Positions 1-6,485 of a stretch of DNA of 32,572 nucleotides are shown one piece after another. The number at the start of each line of letters is the position of its first letter. Within the stretch, counting starts at the first letter, position 1. The notes under the pieces were generated by a model. That model saw only the letters and a list, made by a program, of their open reading frames with translations, made no database searches and was not told the origin of the DNA. The stretch covers positions 1-32,572 of the IMG/VR virus record IMGVR_UViG_3300006810_000193. One strand, 5' to 3'. The stretch comes from a virus. The translations under genes were made by a program, and so were the position numbers.

Positions 1-84
1 ACATTTGGTCTGGAGGCATCATACAGGAGTGAAGATTCATACGGCATCAACACCTTCCTGCCGTCATTCTTTAAATCAGACTAA
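1..84 (+). CDS. C-terminal end of an unidentified phage gene
   Basis: The first 84 bases read as one open frame of 27 codons ending in TAA at 82-84, entering from outside the window. The visible residues include GLEASYRSEDSYGINTF and end PSFFKSD. I do not recognise the family from this short piece. Its orientation matches the genes that follow. The next gene is about 195 bases away, and a hairpin and a C-rich tract lie between, so this is probably the last gene of an upstream transcription unit. The frame call rests only on the absence of stops and natural-looking composition. Confidence 0.55.
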   Translation, partial: TFGLEASYRSEDSYGINTFLPSFFKSD

Positions 85-139
85 ACGTGATGTGCGACGA
101 AAGTTTATAGAAGTGGGCATTCGTTCGTGAACAGCAGTT

Positions 140-158
140 AGGGGGTATTATGCCCCCT
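140..158 (+). terminator. Possible terminator hairpin without U-tract
   Basis: AGGGGG at 140-145 pairs perfectly with CCCCCT at 153-158 around the seven-base loop TATTATG. The stem is short but almost all G-C. It lies 56 bases after the stop codon at 82-84. The bases after it (TATGTGTCG) are not a T-run, so it is not a canonical intrinsic terminator. It may instead stall polymerase or protect an mRNA 3' end. Confidence 0.35.
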
Positions 159-186
159 TATGTGTCGCCCCCCGTGCCCCGCCCCC
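153..186 (-). other. C-rich tract; potential G-quadruplex on the minus strand
   Basis: Four C-runs occur in 34 bases: C5 at 153-157, C6 at 168-173, C4 at 177-180 and C5 at 182-186. The spacers are 10, 3 and 1 bases. The minus strand therefore has four G-runs of at least four, which meets the usual pattern for an intramolecular G-quadruplex. The first run also forms the 3' arm of the hairpin at 140-158, so the two structures would compete. The rest of the window is AT-rich. Confidence 0.45.
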
Positions 187-279
187 GTATATAAAAACGC
201 CCTACTTCCCTAAGCTATAAACGACCCAAAACGCGATCTCGATTTCACTCACTCAAAAAAATTTTTTCATATATAAAAA

Positions 280-471
280 ATGACGATAGGATTCAAAGAT
301 ATGCAAAAAAATCCCGCAGAAAATTTTACGACTATAGAGATTGATCCAGTTAGTGGTGAGCACTACGTCACTATTCCAGAATGGATATGTGATGAGAAGG
401 GATGGTATGAGGGCGTAGAAGTCAATATTGAAGTTGAGAATGACTGTATAATCATCAGAGACATTGAATGA
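280..471 (+). CDS. Small AbrB-like conserved cyanophage protein
   Basis: Encodes 63 residues. The core HYVTIPEWICDEKGWYEGVEV followed by an acidic beta-rich end (NIEVENDCIIIRDIE) resembles the swapped-hairpin AbrB fold (a strand, a 'GW.EG..V' turn, then strands) found in small DNA-binding proteins and antitoxins. Similar proteins are common in cyanomyoviruses, with no proven role that I know of. The start is uncertain. ATG 280 has no ribosome site and abuts a TATATAAAAA box, whereas ATG 301 has AGGA at 288-291, nine bases upstream. If the box is a promoter, transcription would begin after 280 and ATG 301 (56 residues) would be the real start. AbrB-like is a weak structural guess. Confidence 0.65.
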   Translation: MTIGFKDMQKNPAENFTTIEIDPVSGEHYVTIPEWICDEKGWYEGVEVNIEVENDCIIIRDIE

Positions 472-478
472 AGACACC

Positions 479-507
479 TTGACGATGCCTAGATAATACT
501 GTATGAT
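479..507 (+). promoter_or_regulatory. Sigma70-like promoter
   Basis: TTGACG at 479-484 and TATGAT at 502-507 are separated by exactly 17 bases. Each box differs by one base from the sigma70 consensus (TTGACA, TATAAT). The predicted transcription start is near 514, about 16 bases before the ATG at 530. It could let the host polymerase transcribe the glycosyltransferase-like gene and its followers early. Confidence 0.6.
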
Positions 508-509
508 AC

Positions 510-522
510 TGAAGTAACTTCA
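510..522. promoter_or_regulatory. Perfect palindrome at the predicted transcription start (operator-like)
   Basis: TGAAGT-A-ACTTCA is a perfect inverted repeat with six-base arms and a one-base centre. It starts three bases after the -10 box at 502-507 and covers the expected +1 site. The position fits a small operator, but 13 bases is short and the binding protein, if any, is unknown. Confidence 0.3.
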
Positions 523-529
523 TTCGATT

Positions 530-1294
530 ATGGCTAAAGGATTTACTGTAAAAGCAAATGCGCCGAGTCCCTCAGAGAAGAAAAAAACAACTGAGTGGGA
601 CTTTGAGAAAGCAAAAGAAATGGTCAAGGGGAAAACCATTGTATTCTGTCTTCCTGGTAGAGGAGTTTCATACACCTACCTGAAGAACTTTGTACAAATG
701 TGTTTTGACCTTGTGCAGGCAGGGGCGAGCATCCAGATCTCGCAGGATTATTCCTCCATGGTTAACTTTGCAAGATGCAAATGTCTTGGAGCAAACGTAC
801 TGCGAGGACCGGATCAAATTCCCTGGGACGGCAAACTAAAATATGATTATCAATTGTGGATTGATTCTGATATTGTTTTCAATACTGAAAAGTTCTGGCA
901 ATTAATTCTTTTGGATAAAGATATTGCAAGTGGTTGGTATTGTACGGAAGACGGGCGAACGACCTCTGTGGCACATTGGTTAGAGGAAGATGACTTCAAG
1001 AATAATGGTGGAGTCATGAATCACGAAACTCTAGAAACAATCGCCAAGCGCAAAAAACCGTTTACCGTGGACTATGCAGGTTTTGGATGGTTGCTCATCA
1101 AGAATGGTGTCTTTGAACACGAAGGTATGAAGTATCCTTGGTTTGCACCCAAGATGCAAGTCTTTGAGTCTGGAGCAGTTCAGGATATGTGTGGAGAGGA
1201 TGTATCATTCTGTCTCGATGCAATCGAAGCAGGATTTGAGATTTGGTGTGATCCTCGCATTCGCGTTGGTCACGAAAAGACTCGGGTTATCTGA
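530..1294 (+). CDS. GT-A-type glycosyltransferase-like protein
   Basis: Encodes 254 residues. A lysine-rich head (about 1-35) precedes a Rossmann-like core starting KTIVFCLPGRG. The hydrophobic segment YDYQLWIDSDIVF places the metal-binding DxD motif at Asp112-Ser113-Asp114. A GED triad at 222-224, just before VSFC, and His248 in VGHEK sit where GT-A enzymes have their acidic catalytic site and second metal ligand. It probably moves a sugar from a nucleotide-sugar donor; the acceptor is not visible. A sigma70-like promoter lies just upstream. No ribosome site is seen, so the leader would be very short. The stop overlaps the next ATG (TGATG). GT-A class is fairly secure; the target (virion protein, host surface or DNA) is unknown. 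Confidence 0.75.
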   Translation: MAKGFTVKANAPSPSEKKKTTEWDFEKAKEMVKGKTIVFCLPGRGVSYTYLKNFVQMCFDLVQAGASIQISQDYSSMVNFARCKCLGANVLRGPDQIPWDGKLKYDYQLWIDSDIVFNTEKFWQLILLDKDIASGWYCTEDGRTTSVAHWLEEDDFKNNGGVMNHETLETIAKRKKPFTVDYAGFGWLLIKNGVFEHEGMKYPWFAPKMQVFESGAVQDMCGEDVSFCLDAIEAGFEIWCDPRIRVGHEKTRVI

Positions 1295-1455
1295 TGAAAG
1301 AGACAAATTATACAATTCTCCATAAAGGAGATATTCTGTATAAGGGATTGACAGAAGAAGAATACTTTGATATTATGGAGGACCTTTCAATAGAGTTCTA
1401 TCAGAAAGGTTCTCCAAGACCTCAAGATCTTGAGACAAAAATGTTTGAATTTTAA
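1294..1455 (+). CDS. 53-residue conserved cyanophage protein
   Basis: ATG 1294 shares one base with the TGA of the previous gene, and the frame runs to TAA 1453-1455. The protein has an acidic centre, LTEEEYFDIMEDLSIEFYQKG, like small cyanomyovirus proteins I recall with a 'SEEEYFDxMEDLA' core and a 'G.P.P.dl.T' tail. This one continues SPRPQDLETKMFEF. No function is known to me. The stop-start overlap implies translational coupling with the glycosyltransferase-like gene. It is soluble, with no membrane segment. Confidence 0.7.
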   Translation: MKETNYTILHKGDILYKGLTEEEYFDIMEDLSIEFYQKGSPRPQDLETKMFEF

Positions 1456-1459
1456 GGAG
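1454..1459 (+). promoter_or_regulatory. Strong ribosome binding site AAGGAG
   Basis: AAGGAG overlaps the stop codon of the 53-residue gene and lies 11 bases before ATG 1471. It is one of the few good Shine-Dalgarno sites in the window and supports the short gene downstream. Confidence 0.6.
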
Positions 1460-1470
1460 CACTAATTATT

Positions 1471-1614
1471 ATGGCAATGCGTTCAAAAATCGGCGGCAGC
1501 AACTTTATGCCCGGGAAACCCAAAAAGTCTCGTCAAGGAACTGGAAAGAATACAAAATATGCTGCTACCTCGCGTAACTCGGCTCGTAAGCGGTATCGTG
1601 GTCAAGGTCGTTAA
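1471..1614 (+). CDS. 47-residue very basic conserved cyanophage protein
   Basis: Encodes 47 residues with many Lys and Arg, Gly and Ser and few acidic residues. It opens MAMRSKIGGSNFMPGKPKKS and ends RKRYRGQGR. It matches a short basic protein I recall as widespread in cyanomyoviruses, of unknown role. The composition suggests nucleic-acid or capsid-interior binding, which is inference. The start is supported by AAGGAG 11 bases upstream. The next gene begins 29 bases after its stop. Confidence 0.75.
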   Translation: MAMRSKIGGSNFMPGKPKKSRQGTGKNTKYAATSRNSARKRYRGQGR

Positions 1615-1643
1615 TACATACATTTAGTATTGTAAAAGTAACC

Positions 1644-2321
1644 ATGGCATGTTTGATTGCTAATCTTCCTTCAATGGAAGTATGGGTTCGTAAAGAATAT
1701 CTAACAGATCATCAAAGTGGTCATGGCGAATTTGTAAAGGGCGTTTGGGTTTCGGTCAAGTCGATTCCCGGACGCGCTTTTTATTTTGAGACTTATTTAC
1801 CAGAATATGCGGCAATGTATGACAAATTGCCCATCAGCGCCTTTGTCTCGGACCCTGAGACCCCTTCTCCTGACATGAGCCTACCAAACCTCCAGTTTTG
1901 GAATTGTATGGACTACGGAGTCGTCTCGGTGGATAAGAAATTTATTGGATCAATGGACTTCGAGTGTTATACAAGAGATCATGGTATTGTAAAAGGCACT
2001 TATATTTGCACAATTGACAATTATCATCATGATCCAGACTATGTTGACTATGCCACAAGCGAAAATCCTGCCGAACATAAGTCACATAATTTGATTGAAC
2101 TTGAAAATGGGCAGTATGCTCTCTATCCAAACAATAGATTACGTATTTTTGACAATAGTTTGACTCCAGTTAATCCAAAAACACCAGATTTTAAGGTTTC
2201 AACCCTATATTATCAAGTTGAAAACGGTCATGACCGCCTTGGAATGGGTCGCGAAGACGAATATTTTTGGAAAACAGCAAAGGAACGGCAAGAATTTATT
2301 GAAGAAGACGAAAATAAATAG
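1644..2321 (+). CDS. Conserved cyanomyovirus protein of unknown function (225 aa)
   Basis: Encodes 225 residues. The opening LIANLPSMEVWVRKEYL, then HGEFVKGVWVSVKSIPGRA and FETYLPEYAAMYDKLPISAF, match a conserved cyanomyovirus hypothetical protein I recall. A central segment (TYICTIDNYHHDPDYVDYA) is rich in His, Asp and Tyr. A later stretch reads NGQYALYPNNRLRIFDNSL, and the tail is acidic. There is no signal peptide, membrane segment or catalytic motif I can name. The chain looks globular and beta-rich. The start has no obvious ribosome site. I cannot assign a function. Confidence 0.75.
   Translation: MACLIANLPSMEVWVRKEYLTDHQSGHGEFVKGVWVSVKSIPGRAFYFETYLPEYAAMYDKLPISAFVSDPETPSPDMSLPNLQFWNCMDYGVVSVDKKFIGSMDFECYTRDHGIVKGTYICTIDNYHHDPDYVDYATSENPAEHKSHNLIELENGQYALYPNNRLRIFDNSLTPVNPKTPDFKVSTLYYQVENGHDRLGMGREDEYFWKTAKERQEFIEEDENK
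2313..2320 (+). promoter_or_regulatory. Weak late-promoter-like box AATAAATA
   Basis: AATAAATA overlaps the last codons of the 225-residue gene and lies 55 bases before the ATG at 2376. It matches seven of eight bases of the T4-type late box. Because the coding sequence here is A-rich it may be chance. Confidence 0.25.
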
Positions 2322-2350
2322 AAAAAAGGGATAGCAACCCCTTAAAAAGT

Positions 2351-2370
2351 TCTGATTTCACCAATCGGAG
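2351..2370 (+). promoter_or_regulatory. Ribosome site partly enclosed in a hairpin
   Basis: TCTGATT (2351-2357) pairs with AATCGGA (2363-2369) through six Watson-Crick pairs and one G-U pair around the loop TCACC. The Shine-Dalgarno GGAG at 2367-2370, five bases before ATG 2376, has three bases inside the stem. Folding would lower initiation. A weaker hairpin, AAGGG/CCCTT at 2326-2343, lies just before it. Confidence 0.35.
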
Positions 2371-2375
2371 CAAAA

Positions 2376-2615
2376 ATGGCAAACTCACCTGTTGATAGAG
2401 ACGTAAATTACATGAGAGAGATGTGGGGAACTGAATCTTTAATTACTGATTACAATGCAAAACTTGAAAAACCCACCAAAAGAGTCATTTCTGAAGTAAT
2501 GCATGACACTGCACCTCGTCATGACTTCAAAAAACAGTCAGAATTGCATGAAAAAATTCGTAATGATGAAGATTATGATGACTGGGAGTATGGAACAGAA
2601 CCAATCTATGGTTGA
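2376..2615 (+). CDS. 79-residue acidic hypothetical protein
   Basis: Encodes 79 residues, preceded by GGAG five bases upstream of the ATG. The chain is hydrophilic, with a Lys-containing middle (LEKPTKRVISEVMHDTAPRH) and a strongly acidic end (NDEDYDDWEYGTEPIYG). No domain, signal peptide or membrane segment is visible. It is the last gene before the late promoter of gp25 and belongs to the less AT-rich left part. I recall similar short proteins in cyanomyoviruses but no function. Confidence 0.65.
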   Translation: MANSPVDRDVNYMREMWGTESLITDYNAKLEKPTKRVISEVMHDTAPRHDFKKQSELHEKIRNDEDYDDWEYGTEPIYG

Positions 2616-2628
2616 TTCCGGAATTGGG

Positions 2629-2636
2629 TATAAATA
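2629..2636 (+). promoter_or_regulatory. T4-type late promoter TATAAATA before gp25
   Basis: A perfect TATAAATA lies 22 bases upstream of ATG 2659. In T4 this box is read by the phage late sigma factor gp55 and is centred about ten bases before the start site, so the leader would be about 16 bases. No other gene start between here and 18283 has a comparable box, so this promoter probably drives gp25, gp6 and the first giant gene. Confidence 0.75.
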
Positions 2637-2658
2637 AATTCAGAAAAATCCTATTAAA

Positions 2659-3060
2659 ATGGCAATTCAGAGGATATCTAGGTCCTTTAAAGACATTAGT
2701 TTATCATTTGAACCACACCCAATAACAAAAGACCTGCAAGTTCTTAAAAATGAAGCAGCGATTCGCAGGTCTGTGAGAAATATTGTAATGACAATACCTA
2801 CCGAAAAGTTTTTTAATCCACTTTTCGGTACTGACATAAGAAAATCTTTATTTGAATTTGTGGATTTTGGTACTGCATCAGTAATTAACAGTCAGATACG
2901 AAATTCTATTAATAATTTTGAATCTAGAATAGATAATCTTCAAGTTTTGGTGAACCCTTATCCCAATTTGAATTCATTTGAAGTGACTATTGTTTTTGAT
3001 ATCATTGGCCAAGAGTTTCCGACACAAGAATATTCTTTCCTATTAGAGGCAACAAGATAA
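2659..3060 (+). CDS. 25: Baseplate wedge protein gp25
   Basis: Encodes 133 residues, against 132 in T4. It has the GPW/gp25 family pattern: an N-terminal strand region, VLKNEAAIRRSVRNIVMTIP (NEAAIRRSVRNI is typical), then KFFNPLFGTDIRKSLFEFVD, then a C-terminal alpha-beta segment with NPYPNLNSFEVTIVFDI. In T4 gp25 joins gp6 and gp53 in the wedge and helps nucleate sheath assembly; the family is also conserved in contractile injection systems. It follows a perfect late promoter and ends one base before the gp6 ATG. No Shine-Dalgarno site is visible. Confidence 0.93.
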   Translation: MAIQRISRSFKDISLSFEPHPITKDLQVLKNEAAIRRSVRNIVMTIPTEKFFNPLFGTDIRKSLFEFVDFGTASVINSQIRNSINNFESRIDNLQVLVNPYPNLNSFEVTIVFDIIGQEFPTQEYSFLLEATR

Positions 3061-3061
3061 T

Positions 3062-5095
3062 ATGCCTTTTACAAAATTTACAAATCTGGATTTTGACCAG
3101 ATAAAAACATCAATTAAAGATTATTTGCGATCCAATTCAGAATTTTCGGATTTTGATTTTGATGGATCAAATTTTTCAGTGTTAATTGATACTCTAGCAT
3201 ATAATACGTATATTAATGCTTTTAATTCAAACATGATTGTGAATGAGTCCTTCTTGGATTCTGCAACACTTCGTGAAAATGTAACATCTCTAGCGAGAAA
3301 TATTGGGTATGTTCCAAGATCTAAAACTGCATCAAACAGTAGAATAACAATATCGGTAGAACCAGAACTGAAGACGGTCAACGGTATCATTCAACCCATA
3401 AGCAGTTCTATAACCCTTAAAAGGGGGTTAGTTTTTACGGGCAATAGAAGTGATACAAACTATGTTTTCTCAACGTTAGAAGACATTACAGTGCCTGTAG
3501 AGGAGATCAAAATCAGAAACGCTGATGGATCTACAACAACAAAATACATAGCAACATTTAAAGACATAAAAATATATCAAGGCATATACTTATCACAAAA
3601 ATTTGATGTTGATAATTCAATTAACCAAAGATTTATTTTGGGTAATTCATCCATTGACACATCTCTTCTTAAGGTCTATGTAAATGAATCAAGTGATCCT
3701 AACGACAATCAATCTTTAGGAACTGAATACCGATTGCTTGATAATATTGTTAATGTAAAACCTATTGATCCGATATACTTACTTCAAGAAATTCAAGATG
3801 AAAAATATGAGTTGTTTTTTGGAGATGGTATTATCGGGAAAAAGGTTGACAGTGGTGTAGTAACTGCAAACTATATCGTAACGGATGGAAGAGATGGAAA
3901 TGGAGTTAAAGAGTTTTCATTTGCCGGTAATTTAGTAACTAACAATCTATCAGTATTAGGTTCTAGCGAACAATCTATAAAGTTGTTGAGCAATATCATT
4001 TTTGGATATTATCAAAAATCTGAAGATGGAACATATGCTGTTATTTCTGTTTCTCCTACATCTTCCAGTAATGGAGGAGATATTGAATCAATAGAGTCAA
4101 TTAAAAGATATGCTCCTAGAATCTATTCAACTCAGAATAGAGCTGTTACTTCGAATGATTATGAAAATTTAATAAAACAAATATATCCAAATACGGAATC
4201 GGTTTCTGTTGTTGGTGGTGAAGAAATGGATCCTCCACAATATGGAAATGTTCAGATTTCTATAAAACCAAAAAATGGATATTTTGTATCAGATTTTGAT
4301 AAAAGTAGAATATTGACGGATTTAAAAAAATATTCAATATCTGGAATTAATCAAAGAATAATTGATTTGAAAGTTATTTTTGTTGAAATTGATACTTCAA
4401 TTTATTATGATGACACAAAAATTTCTACAGCGGATTCTCTTAAAACTCAAATTATCTCTACTCTCACTAATTATTCAAATAGTTTAGATTTAAATAAATT
4501 TGGTGGCAGATTTAAGTATAGTAAAGTTTTAGGAATTATTGACAATACAAATAGAGCGGTTACGTCAAATATCACAAAAGTAAAAATAAGAAGAAATCTT
4601 ATAGCATTTATAAATCAATCCGCACAATATGAACTATGTTTTGGTAATGAGTTTCATGTTAAGTCTGGTCAATACAATATAAAGTCTACAGGATTTACAA
4701 TTTCGGGGGAAACTTCTACAGTTTATTTGACTGATACTCCAAACCCAGACAAAAAAACTGGAATTTTATCAATAATCAAAATTTTATCATCCGGTGAAAT
4801 TAGAGTTGTGGCAAAATCTGCCGGTATTATAGATTACAAAAAAGGAGAAATAAATTTAACTACAATAACAATAACTTCAACTCAAAGAGATAATAATATT
4901 ATAGAAATAGAAGCGATACCAGAATCAAATGATATTGTTGGATTAAAAGATTTATATATCAATTTTAATCTTGAAAAAAGTAAAATAAATATGGTAAAGG
5001 ATGTAATATCTTCTGGCGAAGAAAGTTCCGGATCTGTATTTATTCGGAATTCATACACTTCAAGTTACTTAAACGGCACACTATTTAGAGAGTAA
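3062..5095 (+). CDS. 6: Baseplate wedge protein gp6 (baseplate J-like)
   Basis: Encodes 677 residues, against 660 in T4. The N-terminus is characteristic: FTNLDFDQIKTSIKDYLRSN, then LIDTLAYNTYINAFNSNM and ATLRENVTSLARNIGYVPRS. Further on are ELFFGDGIIGKKV and a J-like segment, RAVTSNDYENLIKQIYPN and VSVVGGEEMDPPQYGNVQIS. In T4, gp6 dimers with gp7 form the wedge core and the inter-wedge ring that changes diameter during contraction. The gene starts one base after the gp25 stop and ends one base before the next ATG, so the three are probably co-transcribed and coupled. Confidence 0.93.
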   Translation: MPFTKFTNLDFDQIKTSIKDYLRSNSEFSDFDFDGSNFSVLIDTLAYNTYINAFNSNMIVNESFLDSATLRENVTSLARNIGYVPRSKTASNSRITISVEPELKTVNGIIQPISSSITLKRGLVFTGNRSDTNYVFSTLEDITVPVEEIKIRNADGSTTTKYIATFKDIKIYQGIYLSQKFDVDNSINQRFILGNSSIDTSLLKVYVNESSDPNDNQSLGTEYRLLDNIVNVKPIDPIYLLQEIQDEKYELFFGDGIIGKKVDSGVVTANYIVTDGRDGNGVKEFSFAGNLVTNNLSVLGSSEQSIKLLSNIIFGYYQKSEDGTYAVISVSPTSSSNGGDIESIESIKRYAPRIYSTQNRAVTSNDYENLIKQIYPNTESVSVVGGEEMDPPQYGNVQISIKPKNGYFVSDFDKSRILTDLKKYSISGINQRIIDLKVIFVEIDTSIYYDDTKISTADSLKTQIISTLTNYSNSLDLNKFGGRFKYSKVLGIIDNTNRAVTSNITKVKIRRNLIAFINQSAQYELCFGNEFHVKSGQYNIKSTGFTISGETSTVYLTDTPNPDKKTGILSIIKILSSGEIRVVAKSAGIIDYKKGEINLTTITITSTQRDNNIIEIEAIPESNDIVGLKDLYINFNLEKSKINMVKDVISSGEESSGSVFIRNSYTSSYLNGTLFRE

Positions 5096-5096
5096 T

Positions 5097-6335
5097 ATGA
5101 TAACGACTGGTATTGAATCTAAAGTAAAGATTCAGGATATTGTTTCTAATCAAGTACCATCTTTTATTTTAGATGAAAGTCCAAAATTTGTAGATTTCTT
5201 GAAAACGTATTATACGTCTCAAGAATATCCTGGTGGACCAGTAGATTTATCTGAAAATTTGGATCAATATTTAAAGTTAGATAATCTAACTCCAGAAGCT
5301 ATTGTTGGATTTACTACACTAACGTCCAATGTTGATTCGGATTCTTCCGTAATATATGTTTCTAGCACTAGGGGATTTCCGAGAAAGTATGGTCTTTTAA
5401 AAATTGATGATGAAATTATTACATATACTGGTATTACCACAAATTCCTTTACAGGATGCGTTCGTGGATTTAGTGGAATTACAAATTATCATAATGAATT
5501 TGATAGTGAAGAATTAATATTTGACTCTTCTAGTTCAAATTCTCATACTGCAACAAAATCTGTAGAGAATTTAAGTTCATTATTCCTTAAAGAATTTTTT
5601 GAAAAGTTAAAAATTACATTTTCTCCTGGATTTGAGGGTGTAAATTTAAATAAAAATATTGATGTAGGTAATTTTATTAAAGAAGTAAGATCATTTTATT
5701 CATCTAAAGGTACAGATGCTTCTATTGAGACTTTACTCAGAATTCTTTTTGGAAAGTCTGGAAAAACTATAAATCTTGAGCAATATTTAATAAAACCATC
5801 AGATTCCGATTTTATTAGAAGAGAGGTTATTATTGTTGAAGGAATTAGTGGTGATTTATCAAAGTTATCTGGGCAAACAATCTATAAAAATACCGATTCT
5901 GAAACTAGAGCAGTAGTTTCTGAGGTAGAACCATTTACAAGAAAGGATAAAGTTTATTATAAGTTATATGTTTATGTTGGATATGATGATAAATTATCAA
6001 TTGAAGGCACGTTTGAAATAACACCCTCAACAAAATCTTGCGATAAAGTATTGCCAGAATCTGAAGTAATCACTGTAGATTCTACTATTGGATTTAGTCC
6101 CTCAGGCATTATTTACTCTGGCAATAATATTATTACATACAAAGAAAAATCTGTTAATCAGTTTTTAGGATGTGTGGGGATAGTATCTACAATTAACAAA
6201 ACTGGTAATATTATTTCAGATAAAACTTATTATGGATTTGAAGGTGGAGATATCTCAAAAAAATGCACATTTAGAATAACTGGAGTTATTTCCGATATTT
6301 CTAATATTAATAATGATAAAGTCTCTGTGTCCTAA
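5097..6335 (+). CDS. N-terminal segment of the giant baseplate protein (gp7 position), ended by an in-frame TAA
   Basis: Encodes 412 residues. It opens VKIQDIVSNQVPSFILDESP and FVDFLKTYYTSQEYPGGPVD, a start I associate with large cyanophage baseplate proteins encoded after gp6. At about residues 75-140 is a 'surface strand' module: YVSSTRGFP, LKIDDEIITYTGI and CVRGFSG. Next comes a helical region, KEVRSFYSSKGTDASIETLL, which looks like the gp53/gp7-type wedge-binding part. A degenerate second module lies near the end. The frame stops at TAA 6333-6335, but the same frame then stays open to 18230. I therefore think this is the N-terminal tenth of one 4,377-codon gene and not an independent gene. 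By position between gp6 and gp8 the whole matches T4 gp7 (1,032 residues). Confidence 0.8.
   Translation: MITTGIESKVKIQDIVSNQVPSFILDESPKFVDFLKTYYTSQEYPGGPVDLSENLDQYLKLDNLTPEAIVGFTTLTSNVDSDSSVIYVSSTRGFPRKYGLLKIDDEIITYTGITTNSFTGCVRGFSGITNYHNEFDSEELIFDSSSSNSHTATKSVENLSSLFLKEFFEKLKITFSPGFEGVNLNKNIDVGNFIKEVRSFYSSKGTDASIETLLRILFGKSGKTINLEQYLIKPSDSDFIRREVIIVEGISGDLSKLSGQTIYKNTDSETRAVVSEVEPFTRKDKVYYKLYVYVGYDDKLSIEGTFEITPSTKSCDKVLPESEVITVDSTIGFSPSGIIYSGNNIITYKEKSVNQFLGCVGIVSTINKTGNIISDKTYYGFEGGDISKKCTFRITGVISDISNINNDKVSVS
6333..6335 (+). other. In-frame TAA inside the giant gene (readthrough, nonsense mutation or sequence error)
   Basis: The codons read GTG TCC TAA AAT CAG. The stop is codon 413 of the frame starting at 5097. 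The next 50 codons have no stop and look coding (for example NKTYKEIFANSWIYNTSTS at 6387-6443). The first in-frame ATG after it is at 7365. Single-base alternatives such as AAA, CAA, GAA or TAT would restore the frame. Confidence 0.85.
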
Positions 6336-6485
6336 AATCAGATTATAAGTATTAAGTATCTTGGAGATAATATAAGAAATCCTATTACAGAAAATAAAAC
6401 TTATAAAGAAATTTTTGCAAATTCTTGGATTTATAATACATCAACGTCAATTGATATTGAGTCGATATTATCCAGCAATATTACA

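Larger units (their letters stand above)
85..279. other. Intergenic region with hairpin, C-rich tract and two TATATAAAAA boxes
   Basis: No gene is visible. In order it holds a G5/C5 hairpin (140-158), a C-rich tract (153-186), the box TATATAAAAA at 188-197, an A7T6 tract at 255-267 that may bend DNA, and a second TATATAAAAA at 270-279. The inner TATAAAAA of both boxes differs by one base from the T4-type late box TATAAATA. The layout suggests the end of one transcription unit and the start of another. That reading is inference. Confidence 0.5.

Noticed and set aside
85-279. tRNA or other structured RNA in the left intergenic region
   Set aside because: No cloverleaf arms or T-loop sequence were found; only the G5/C5 hairpin is convincing.
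253-477. Minus-strand open frame over the small AbrB-like gene
   Set aside because: The plus-strand protein has a coherent AbrB-like pattern and the same orientation as all other genes.
1143-1325. Plus-strand open frame in another frame of the glycosyltransferase-like gene
   Set aside because: Overlaps the region encoding the GED and final His motifs; its translation has no recognisable pattern.
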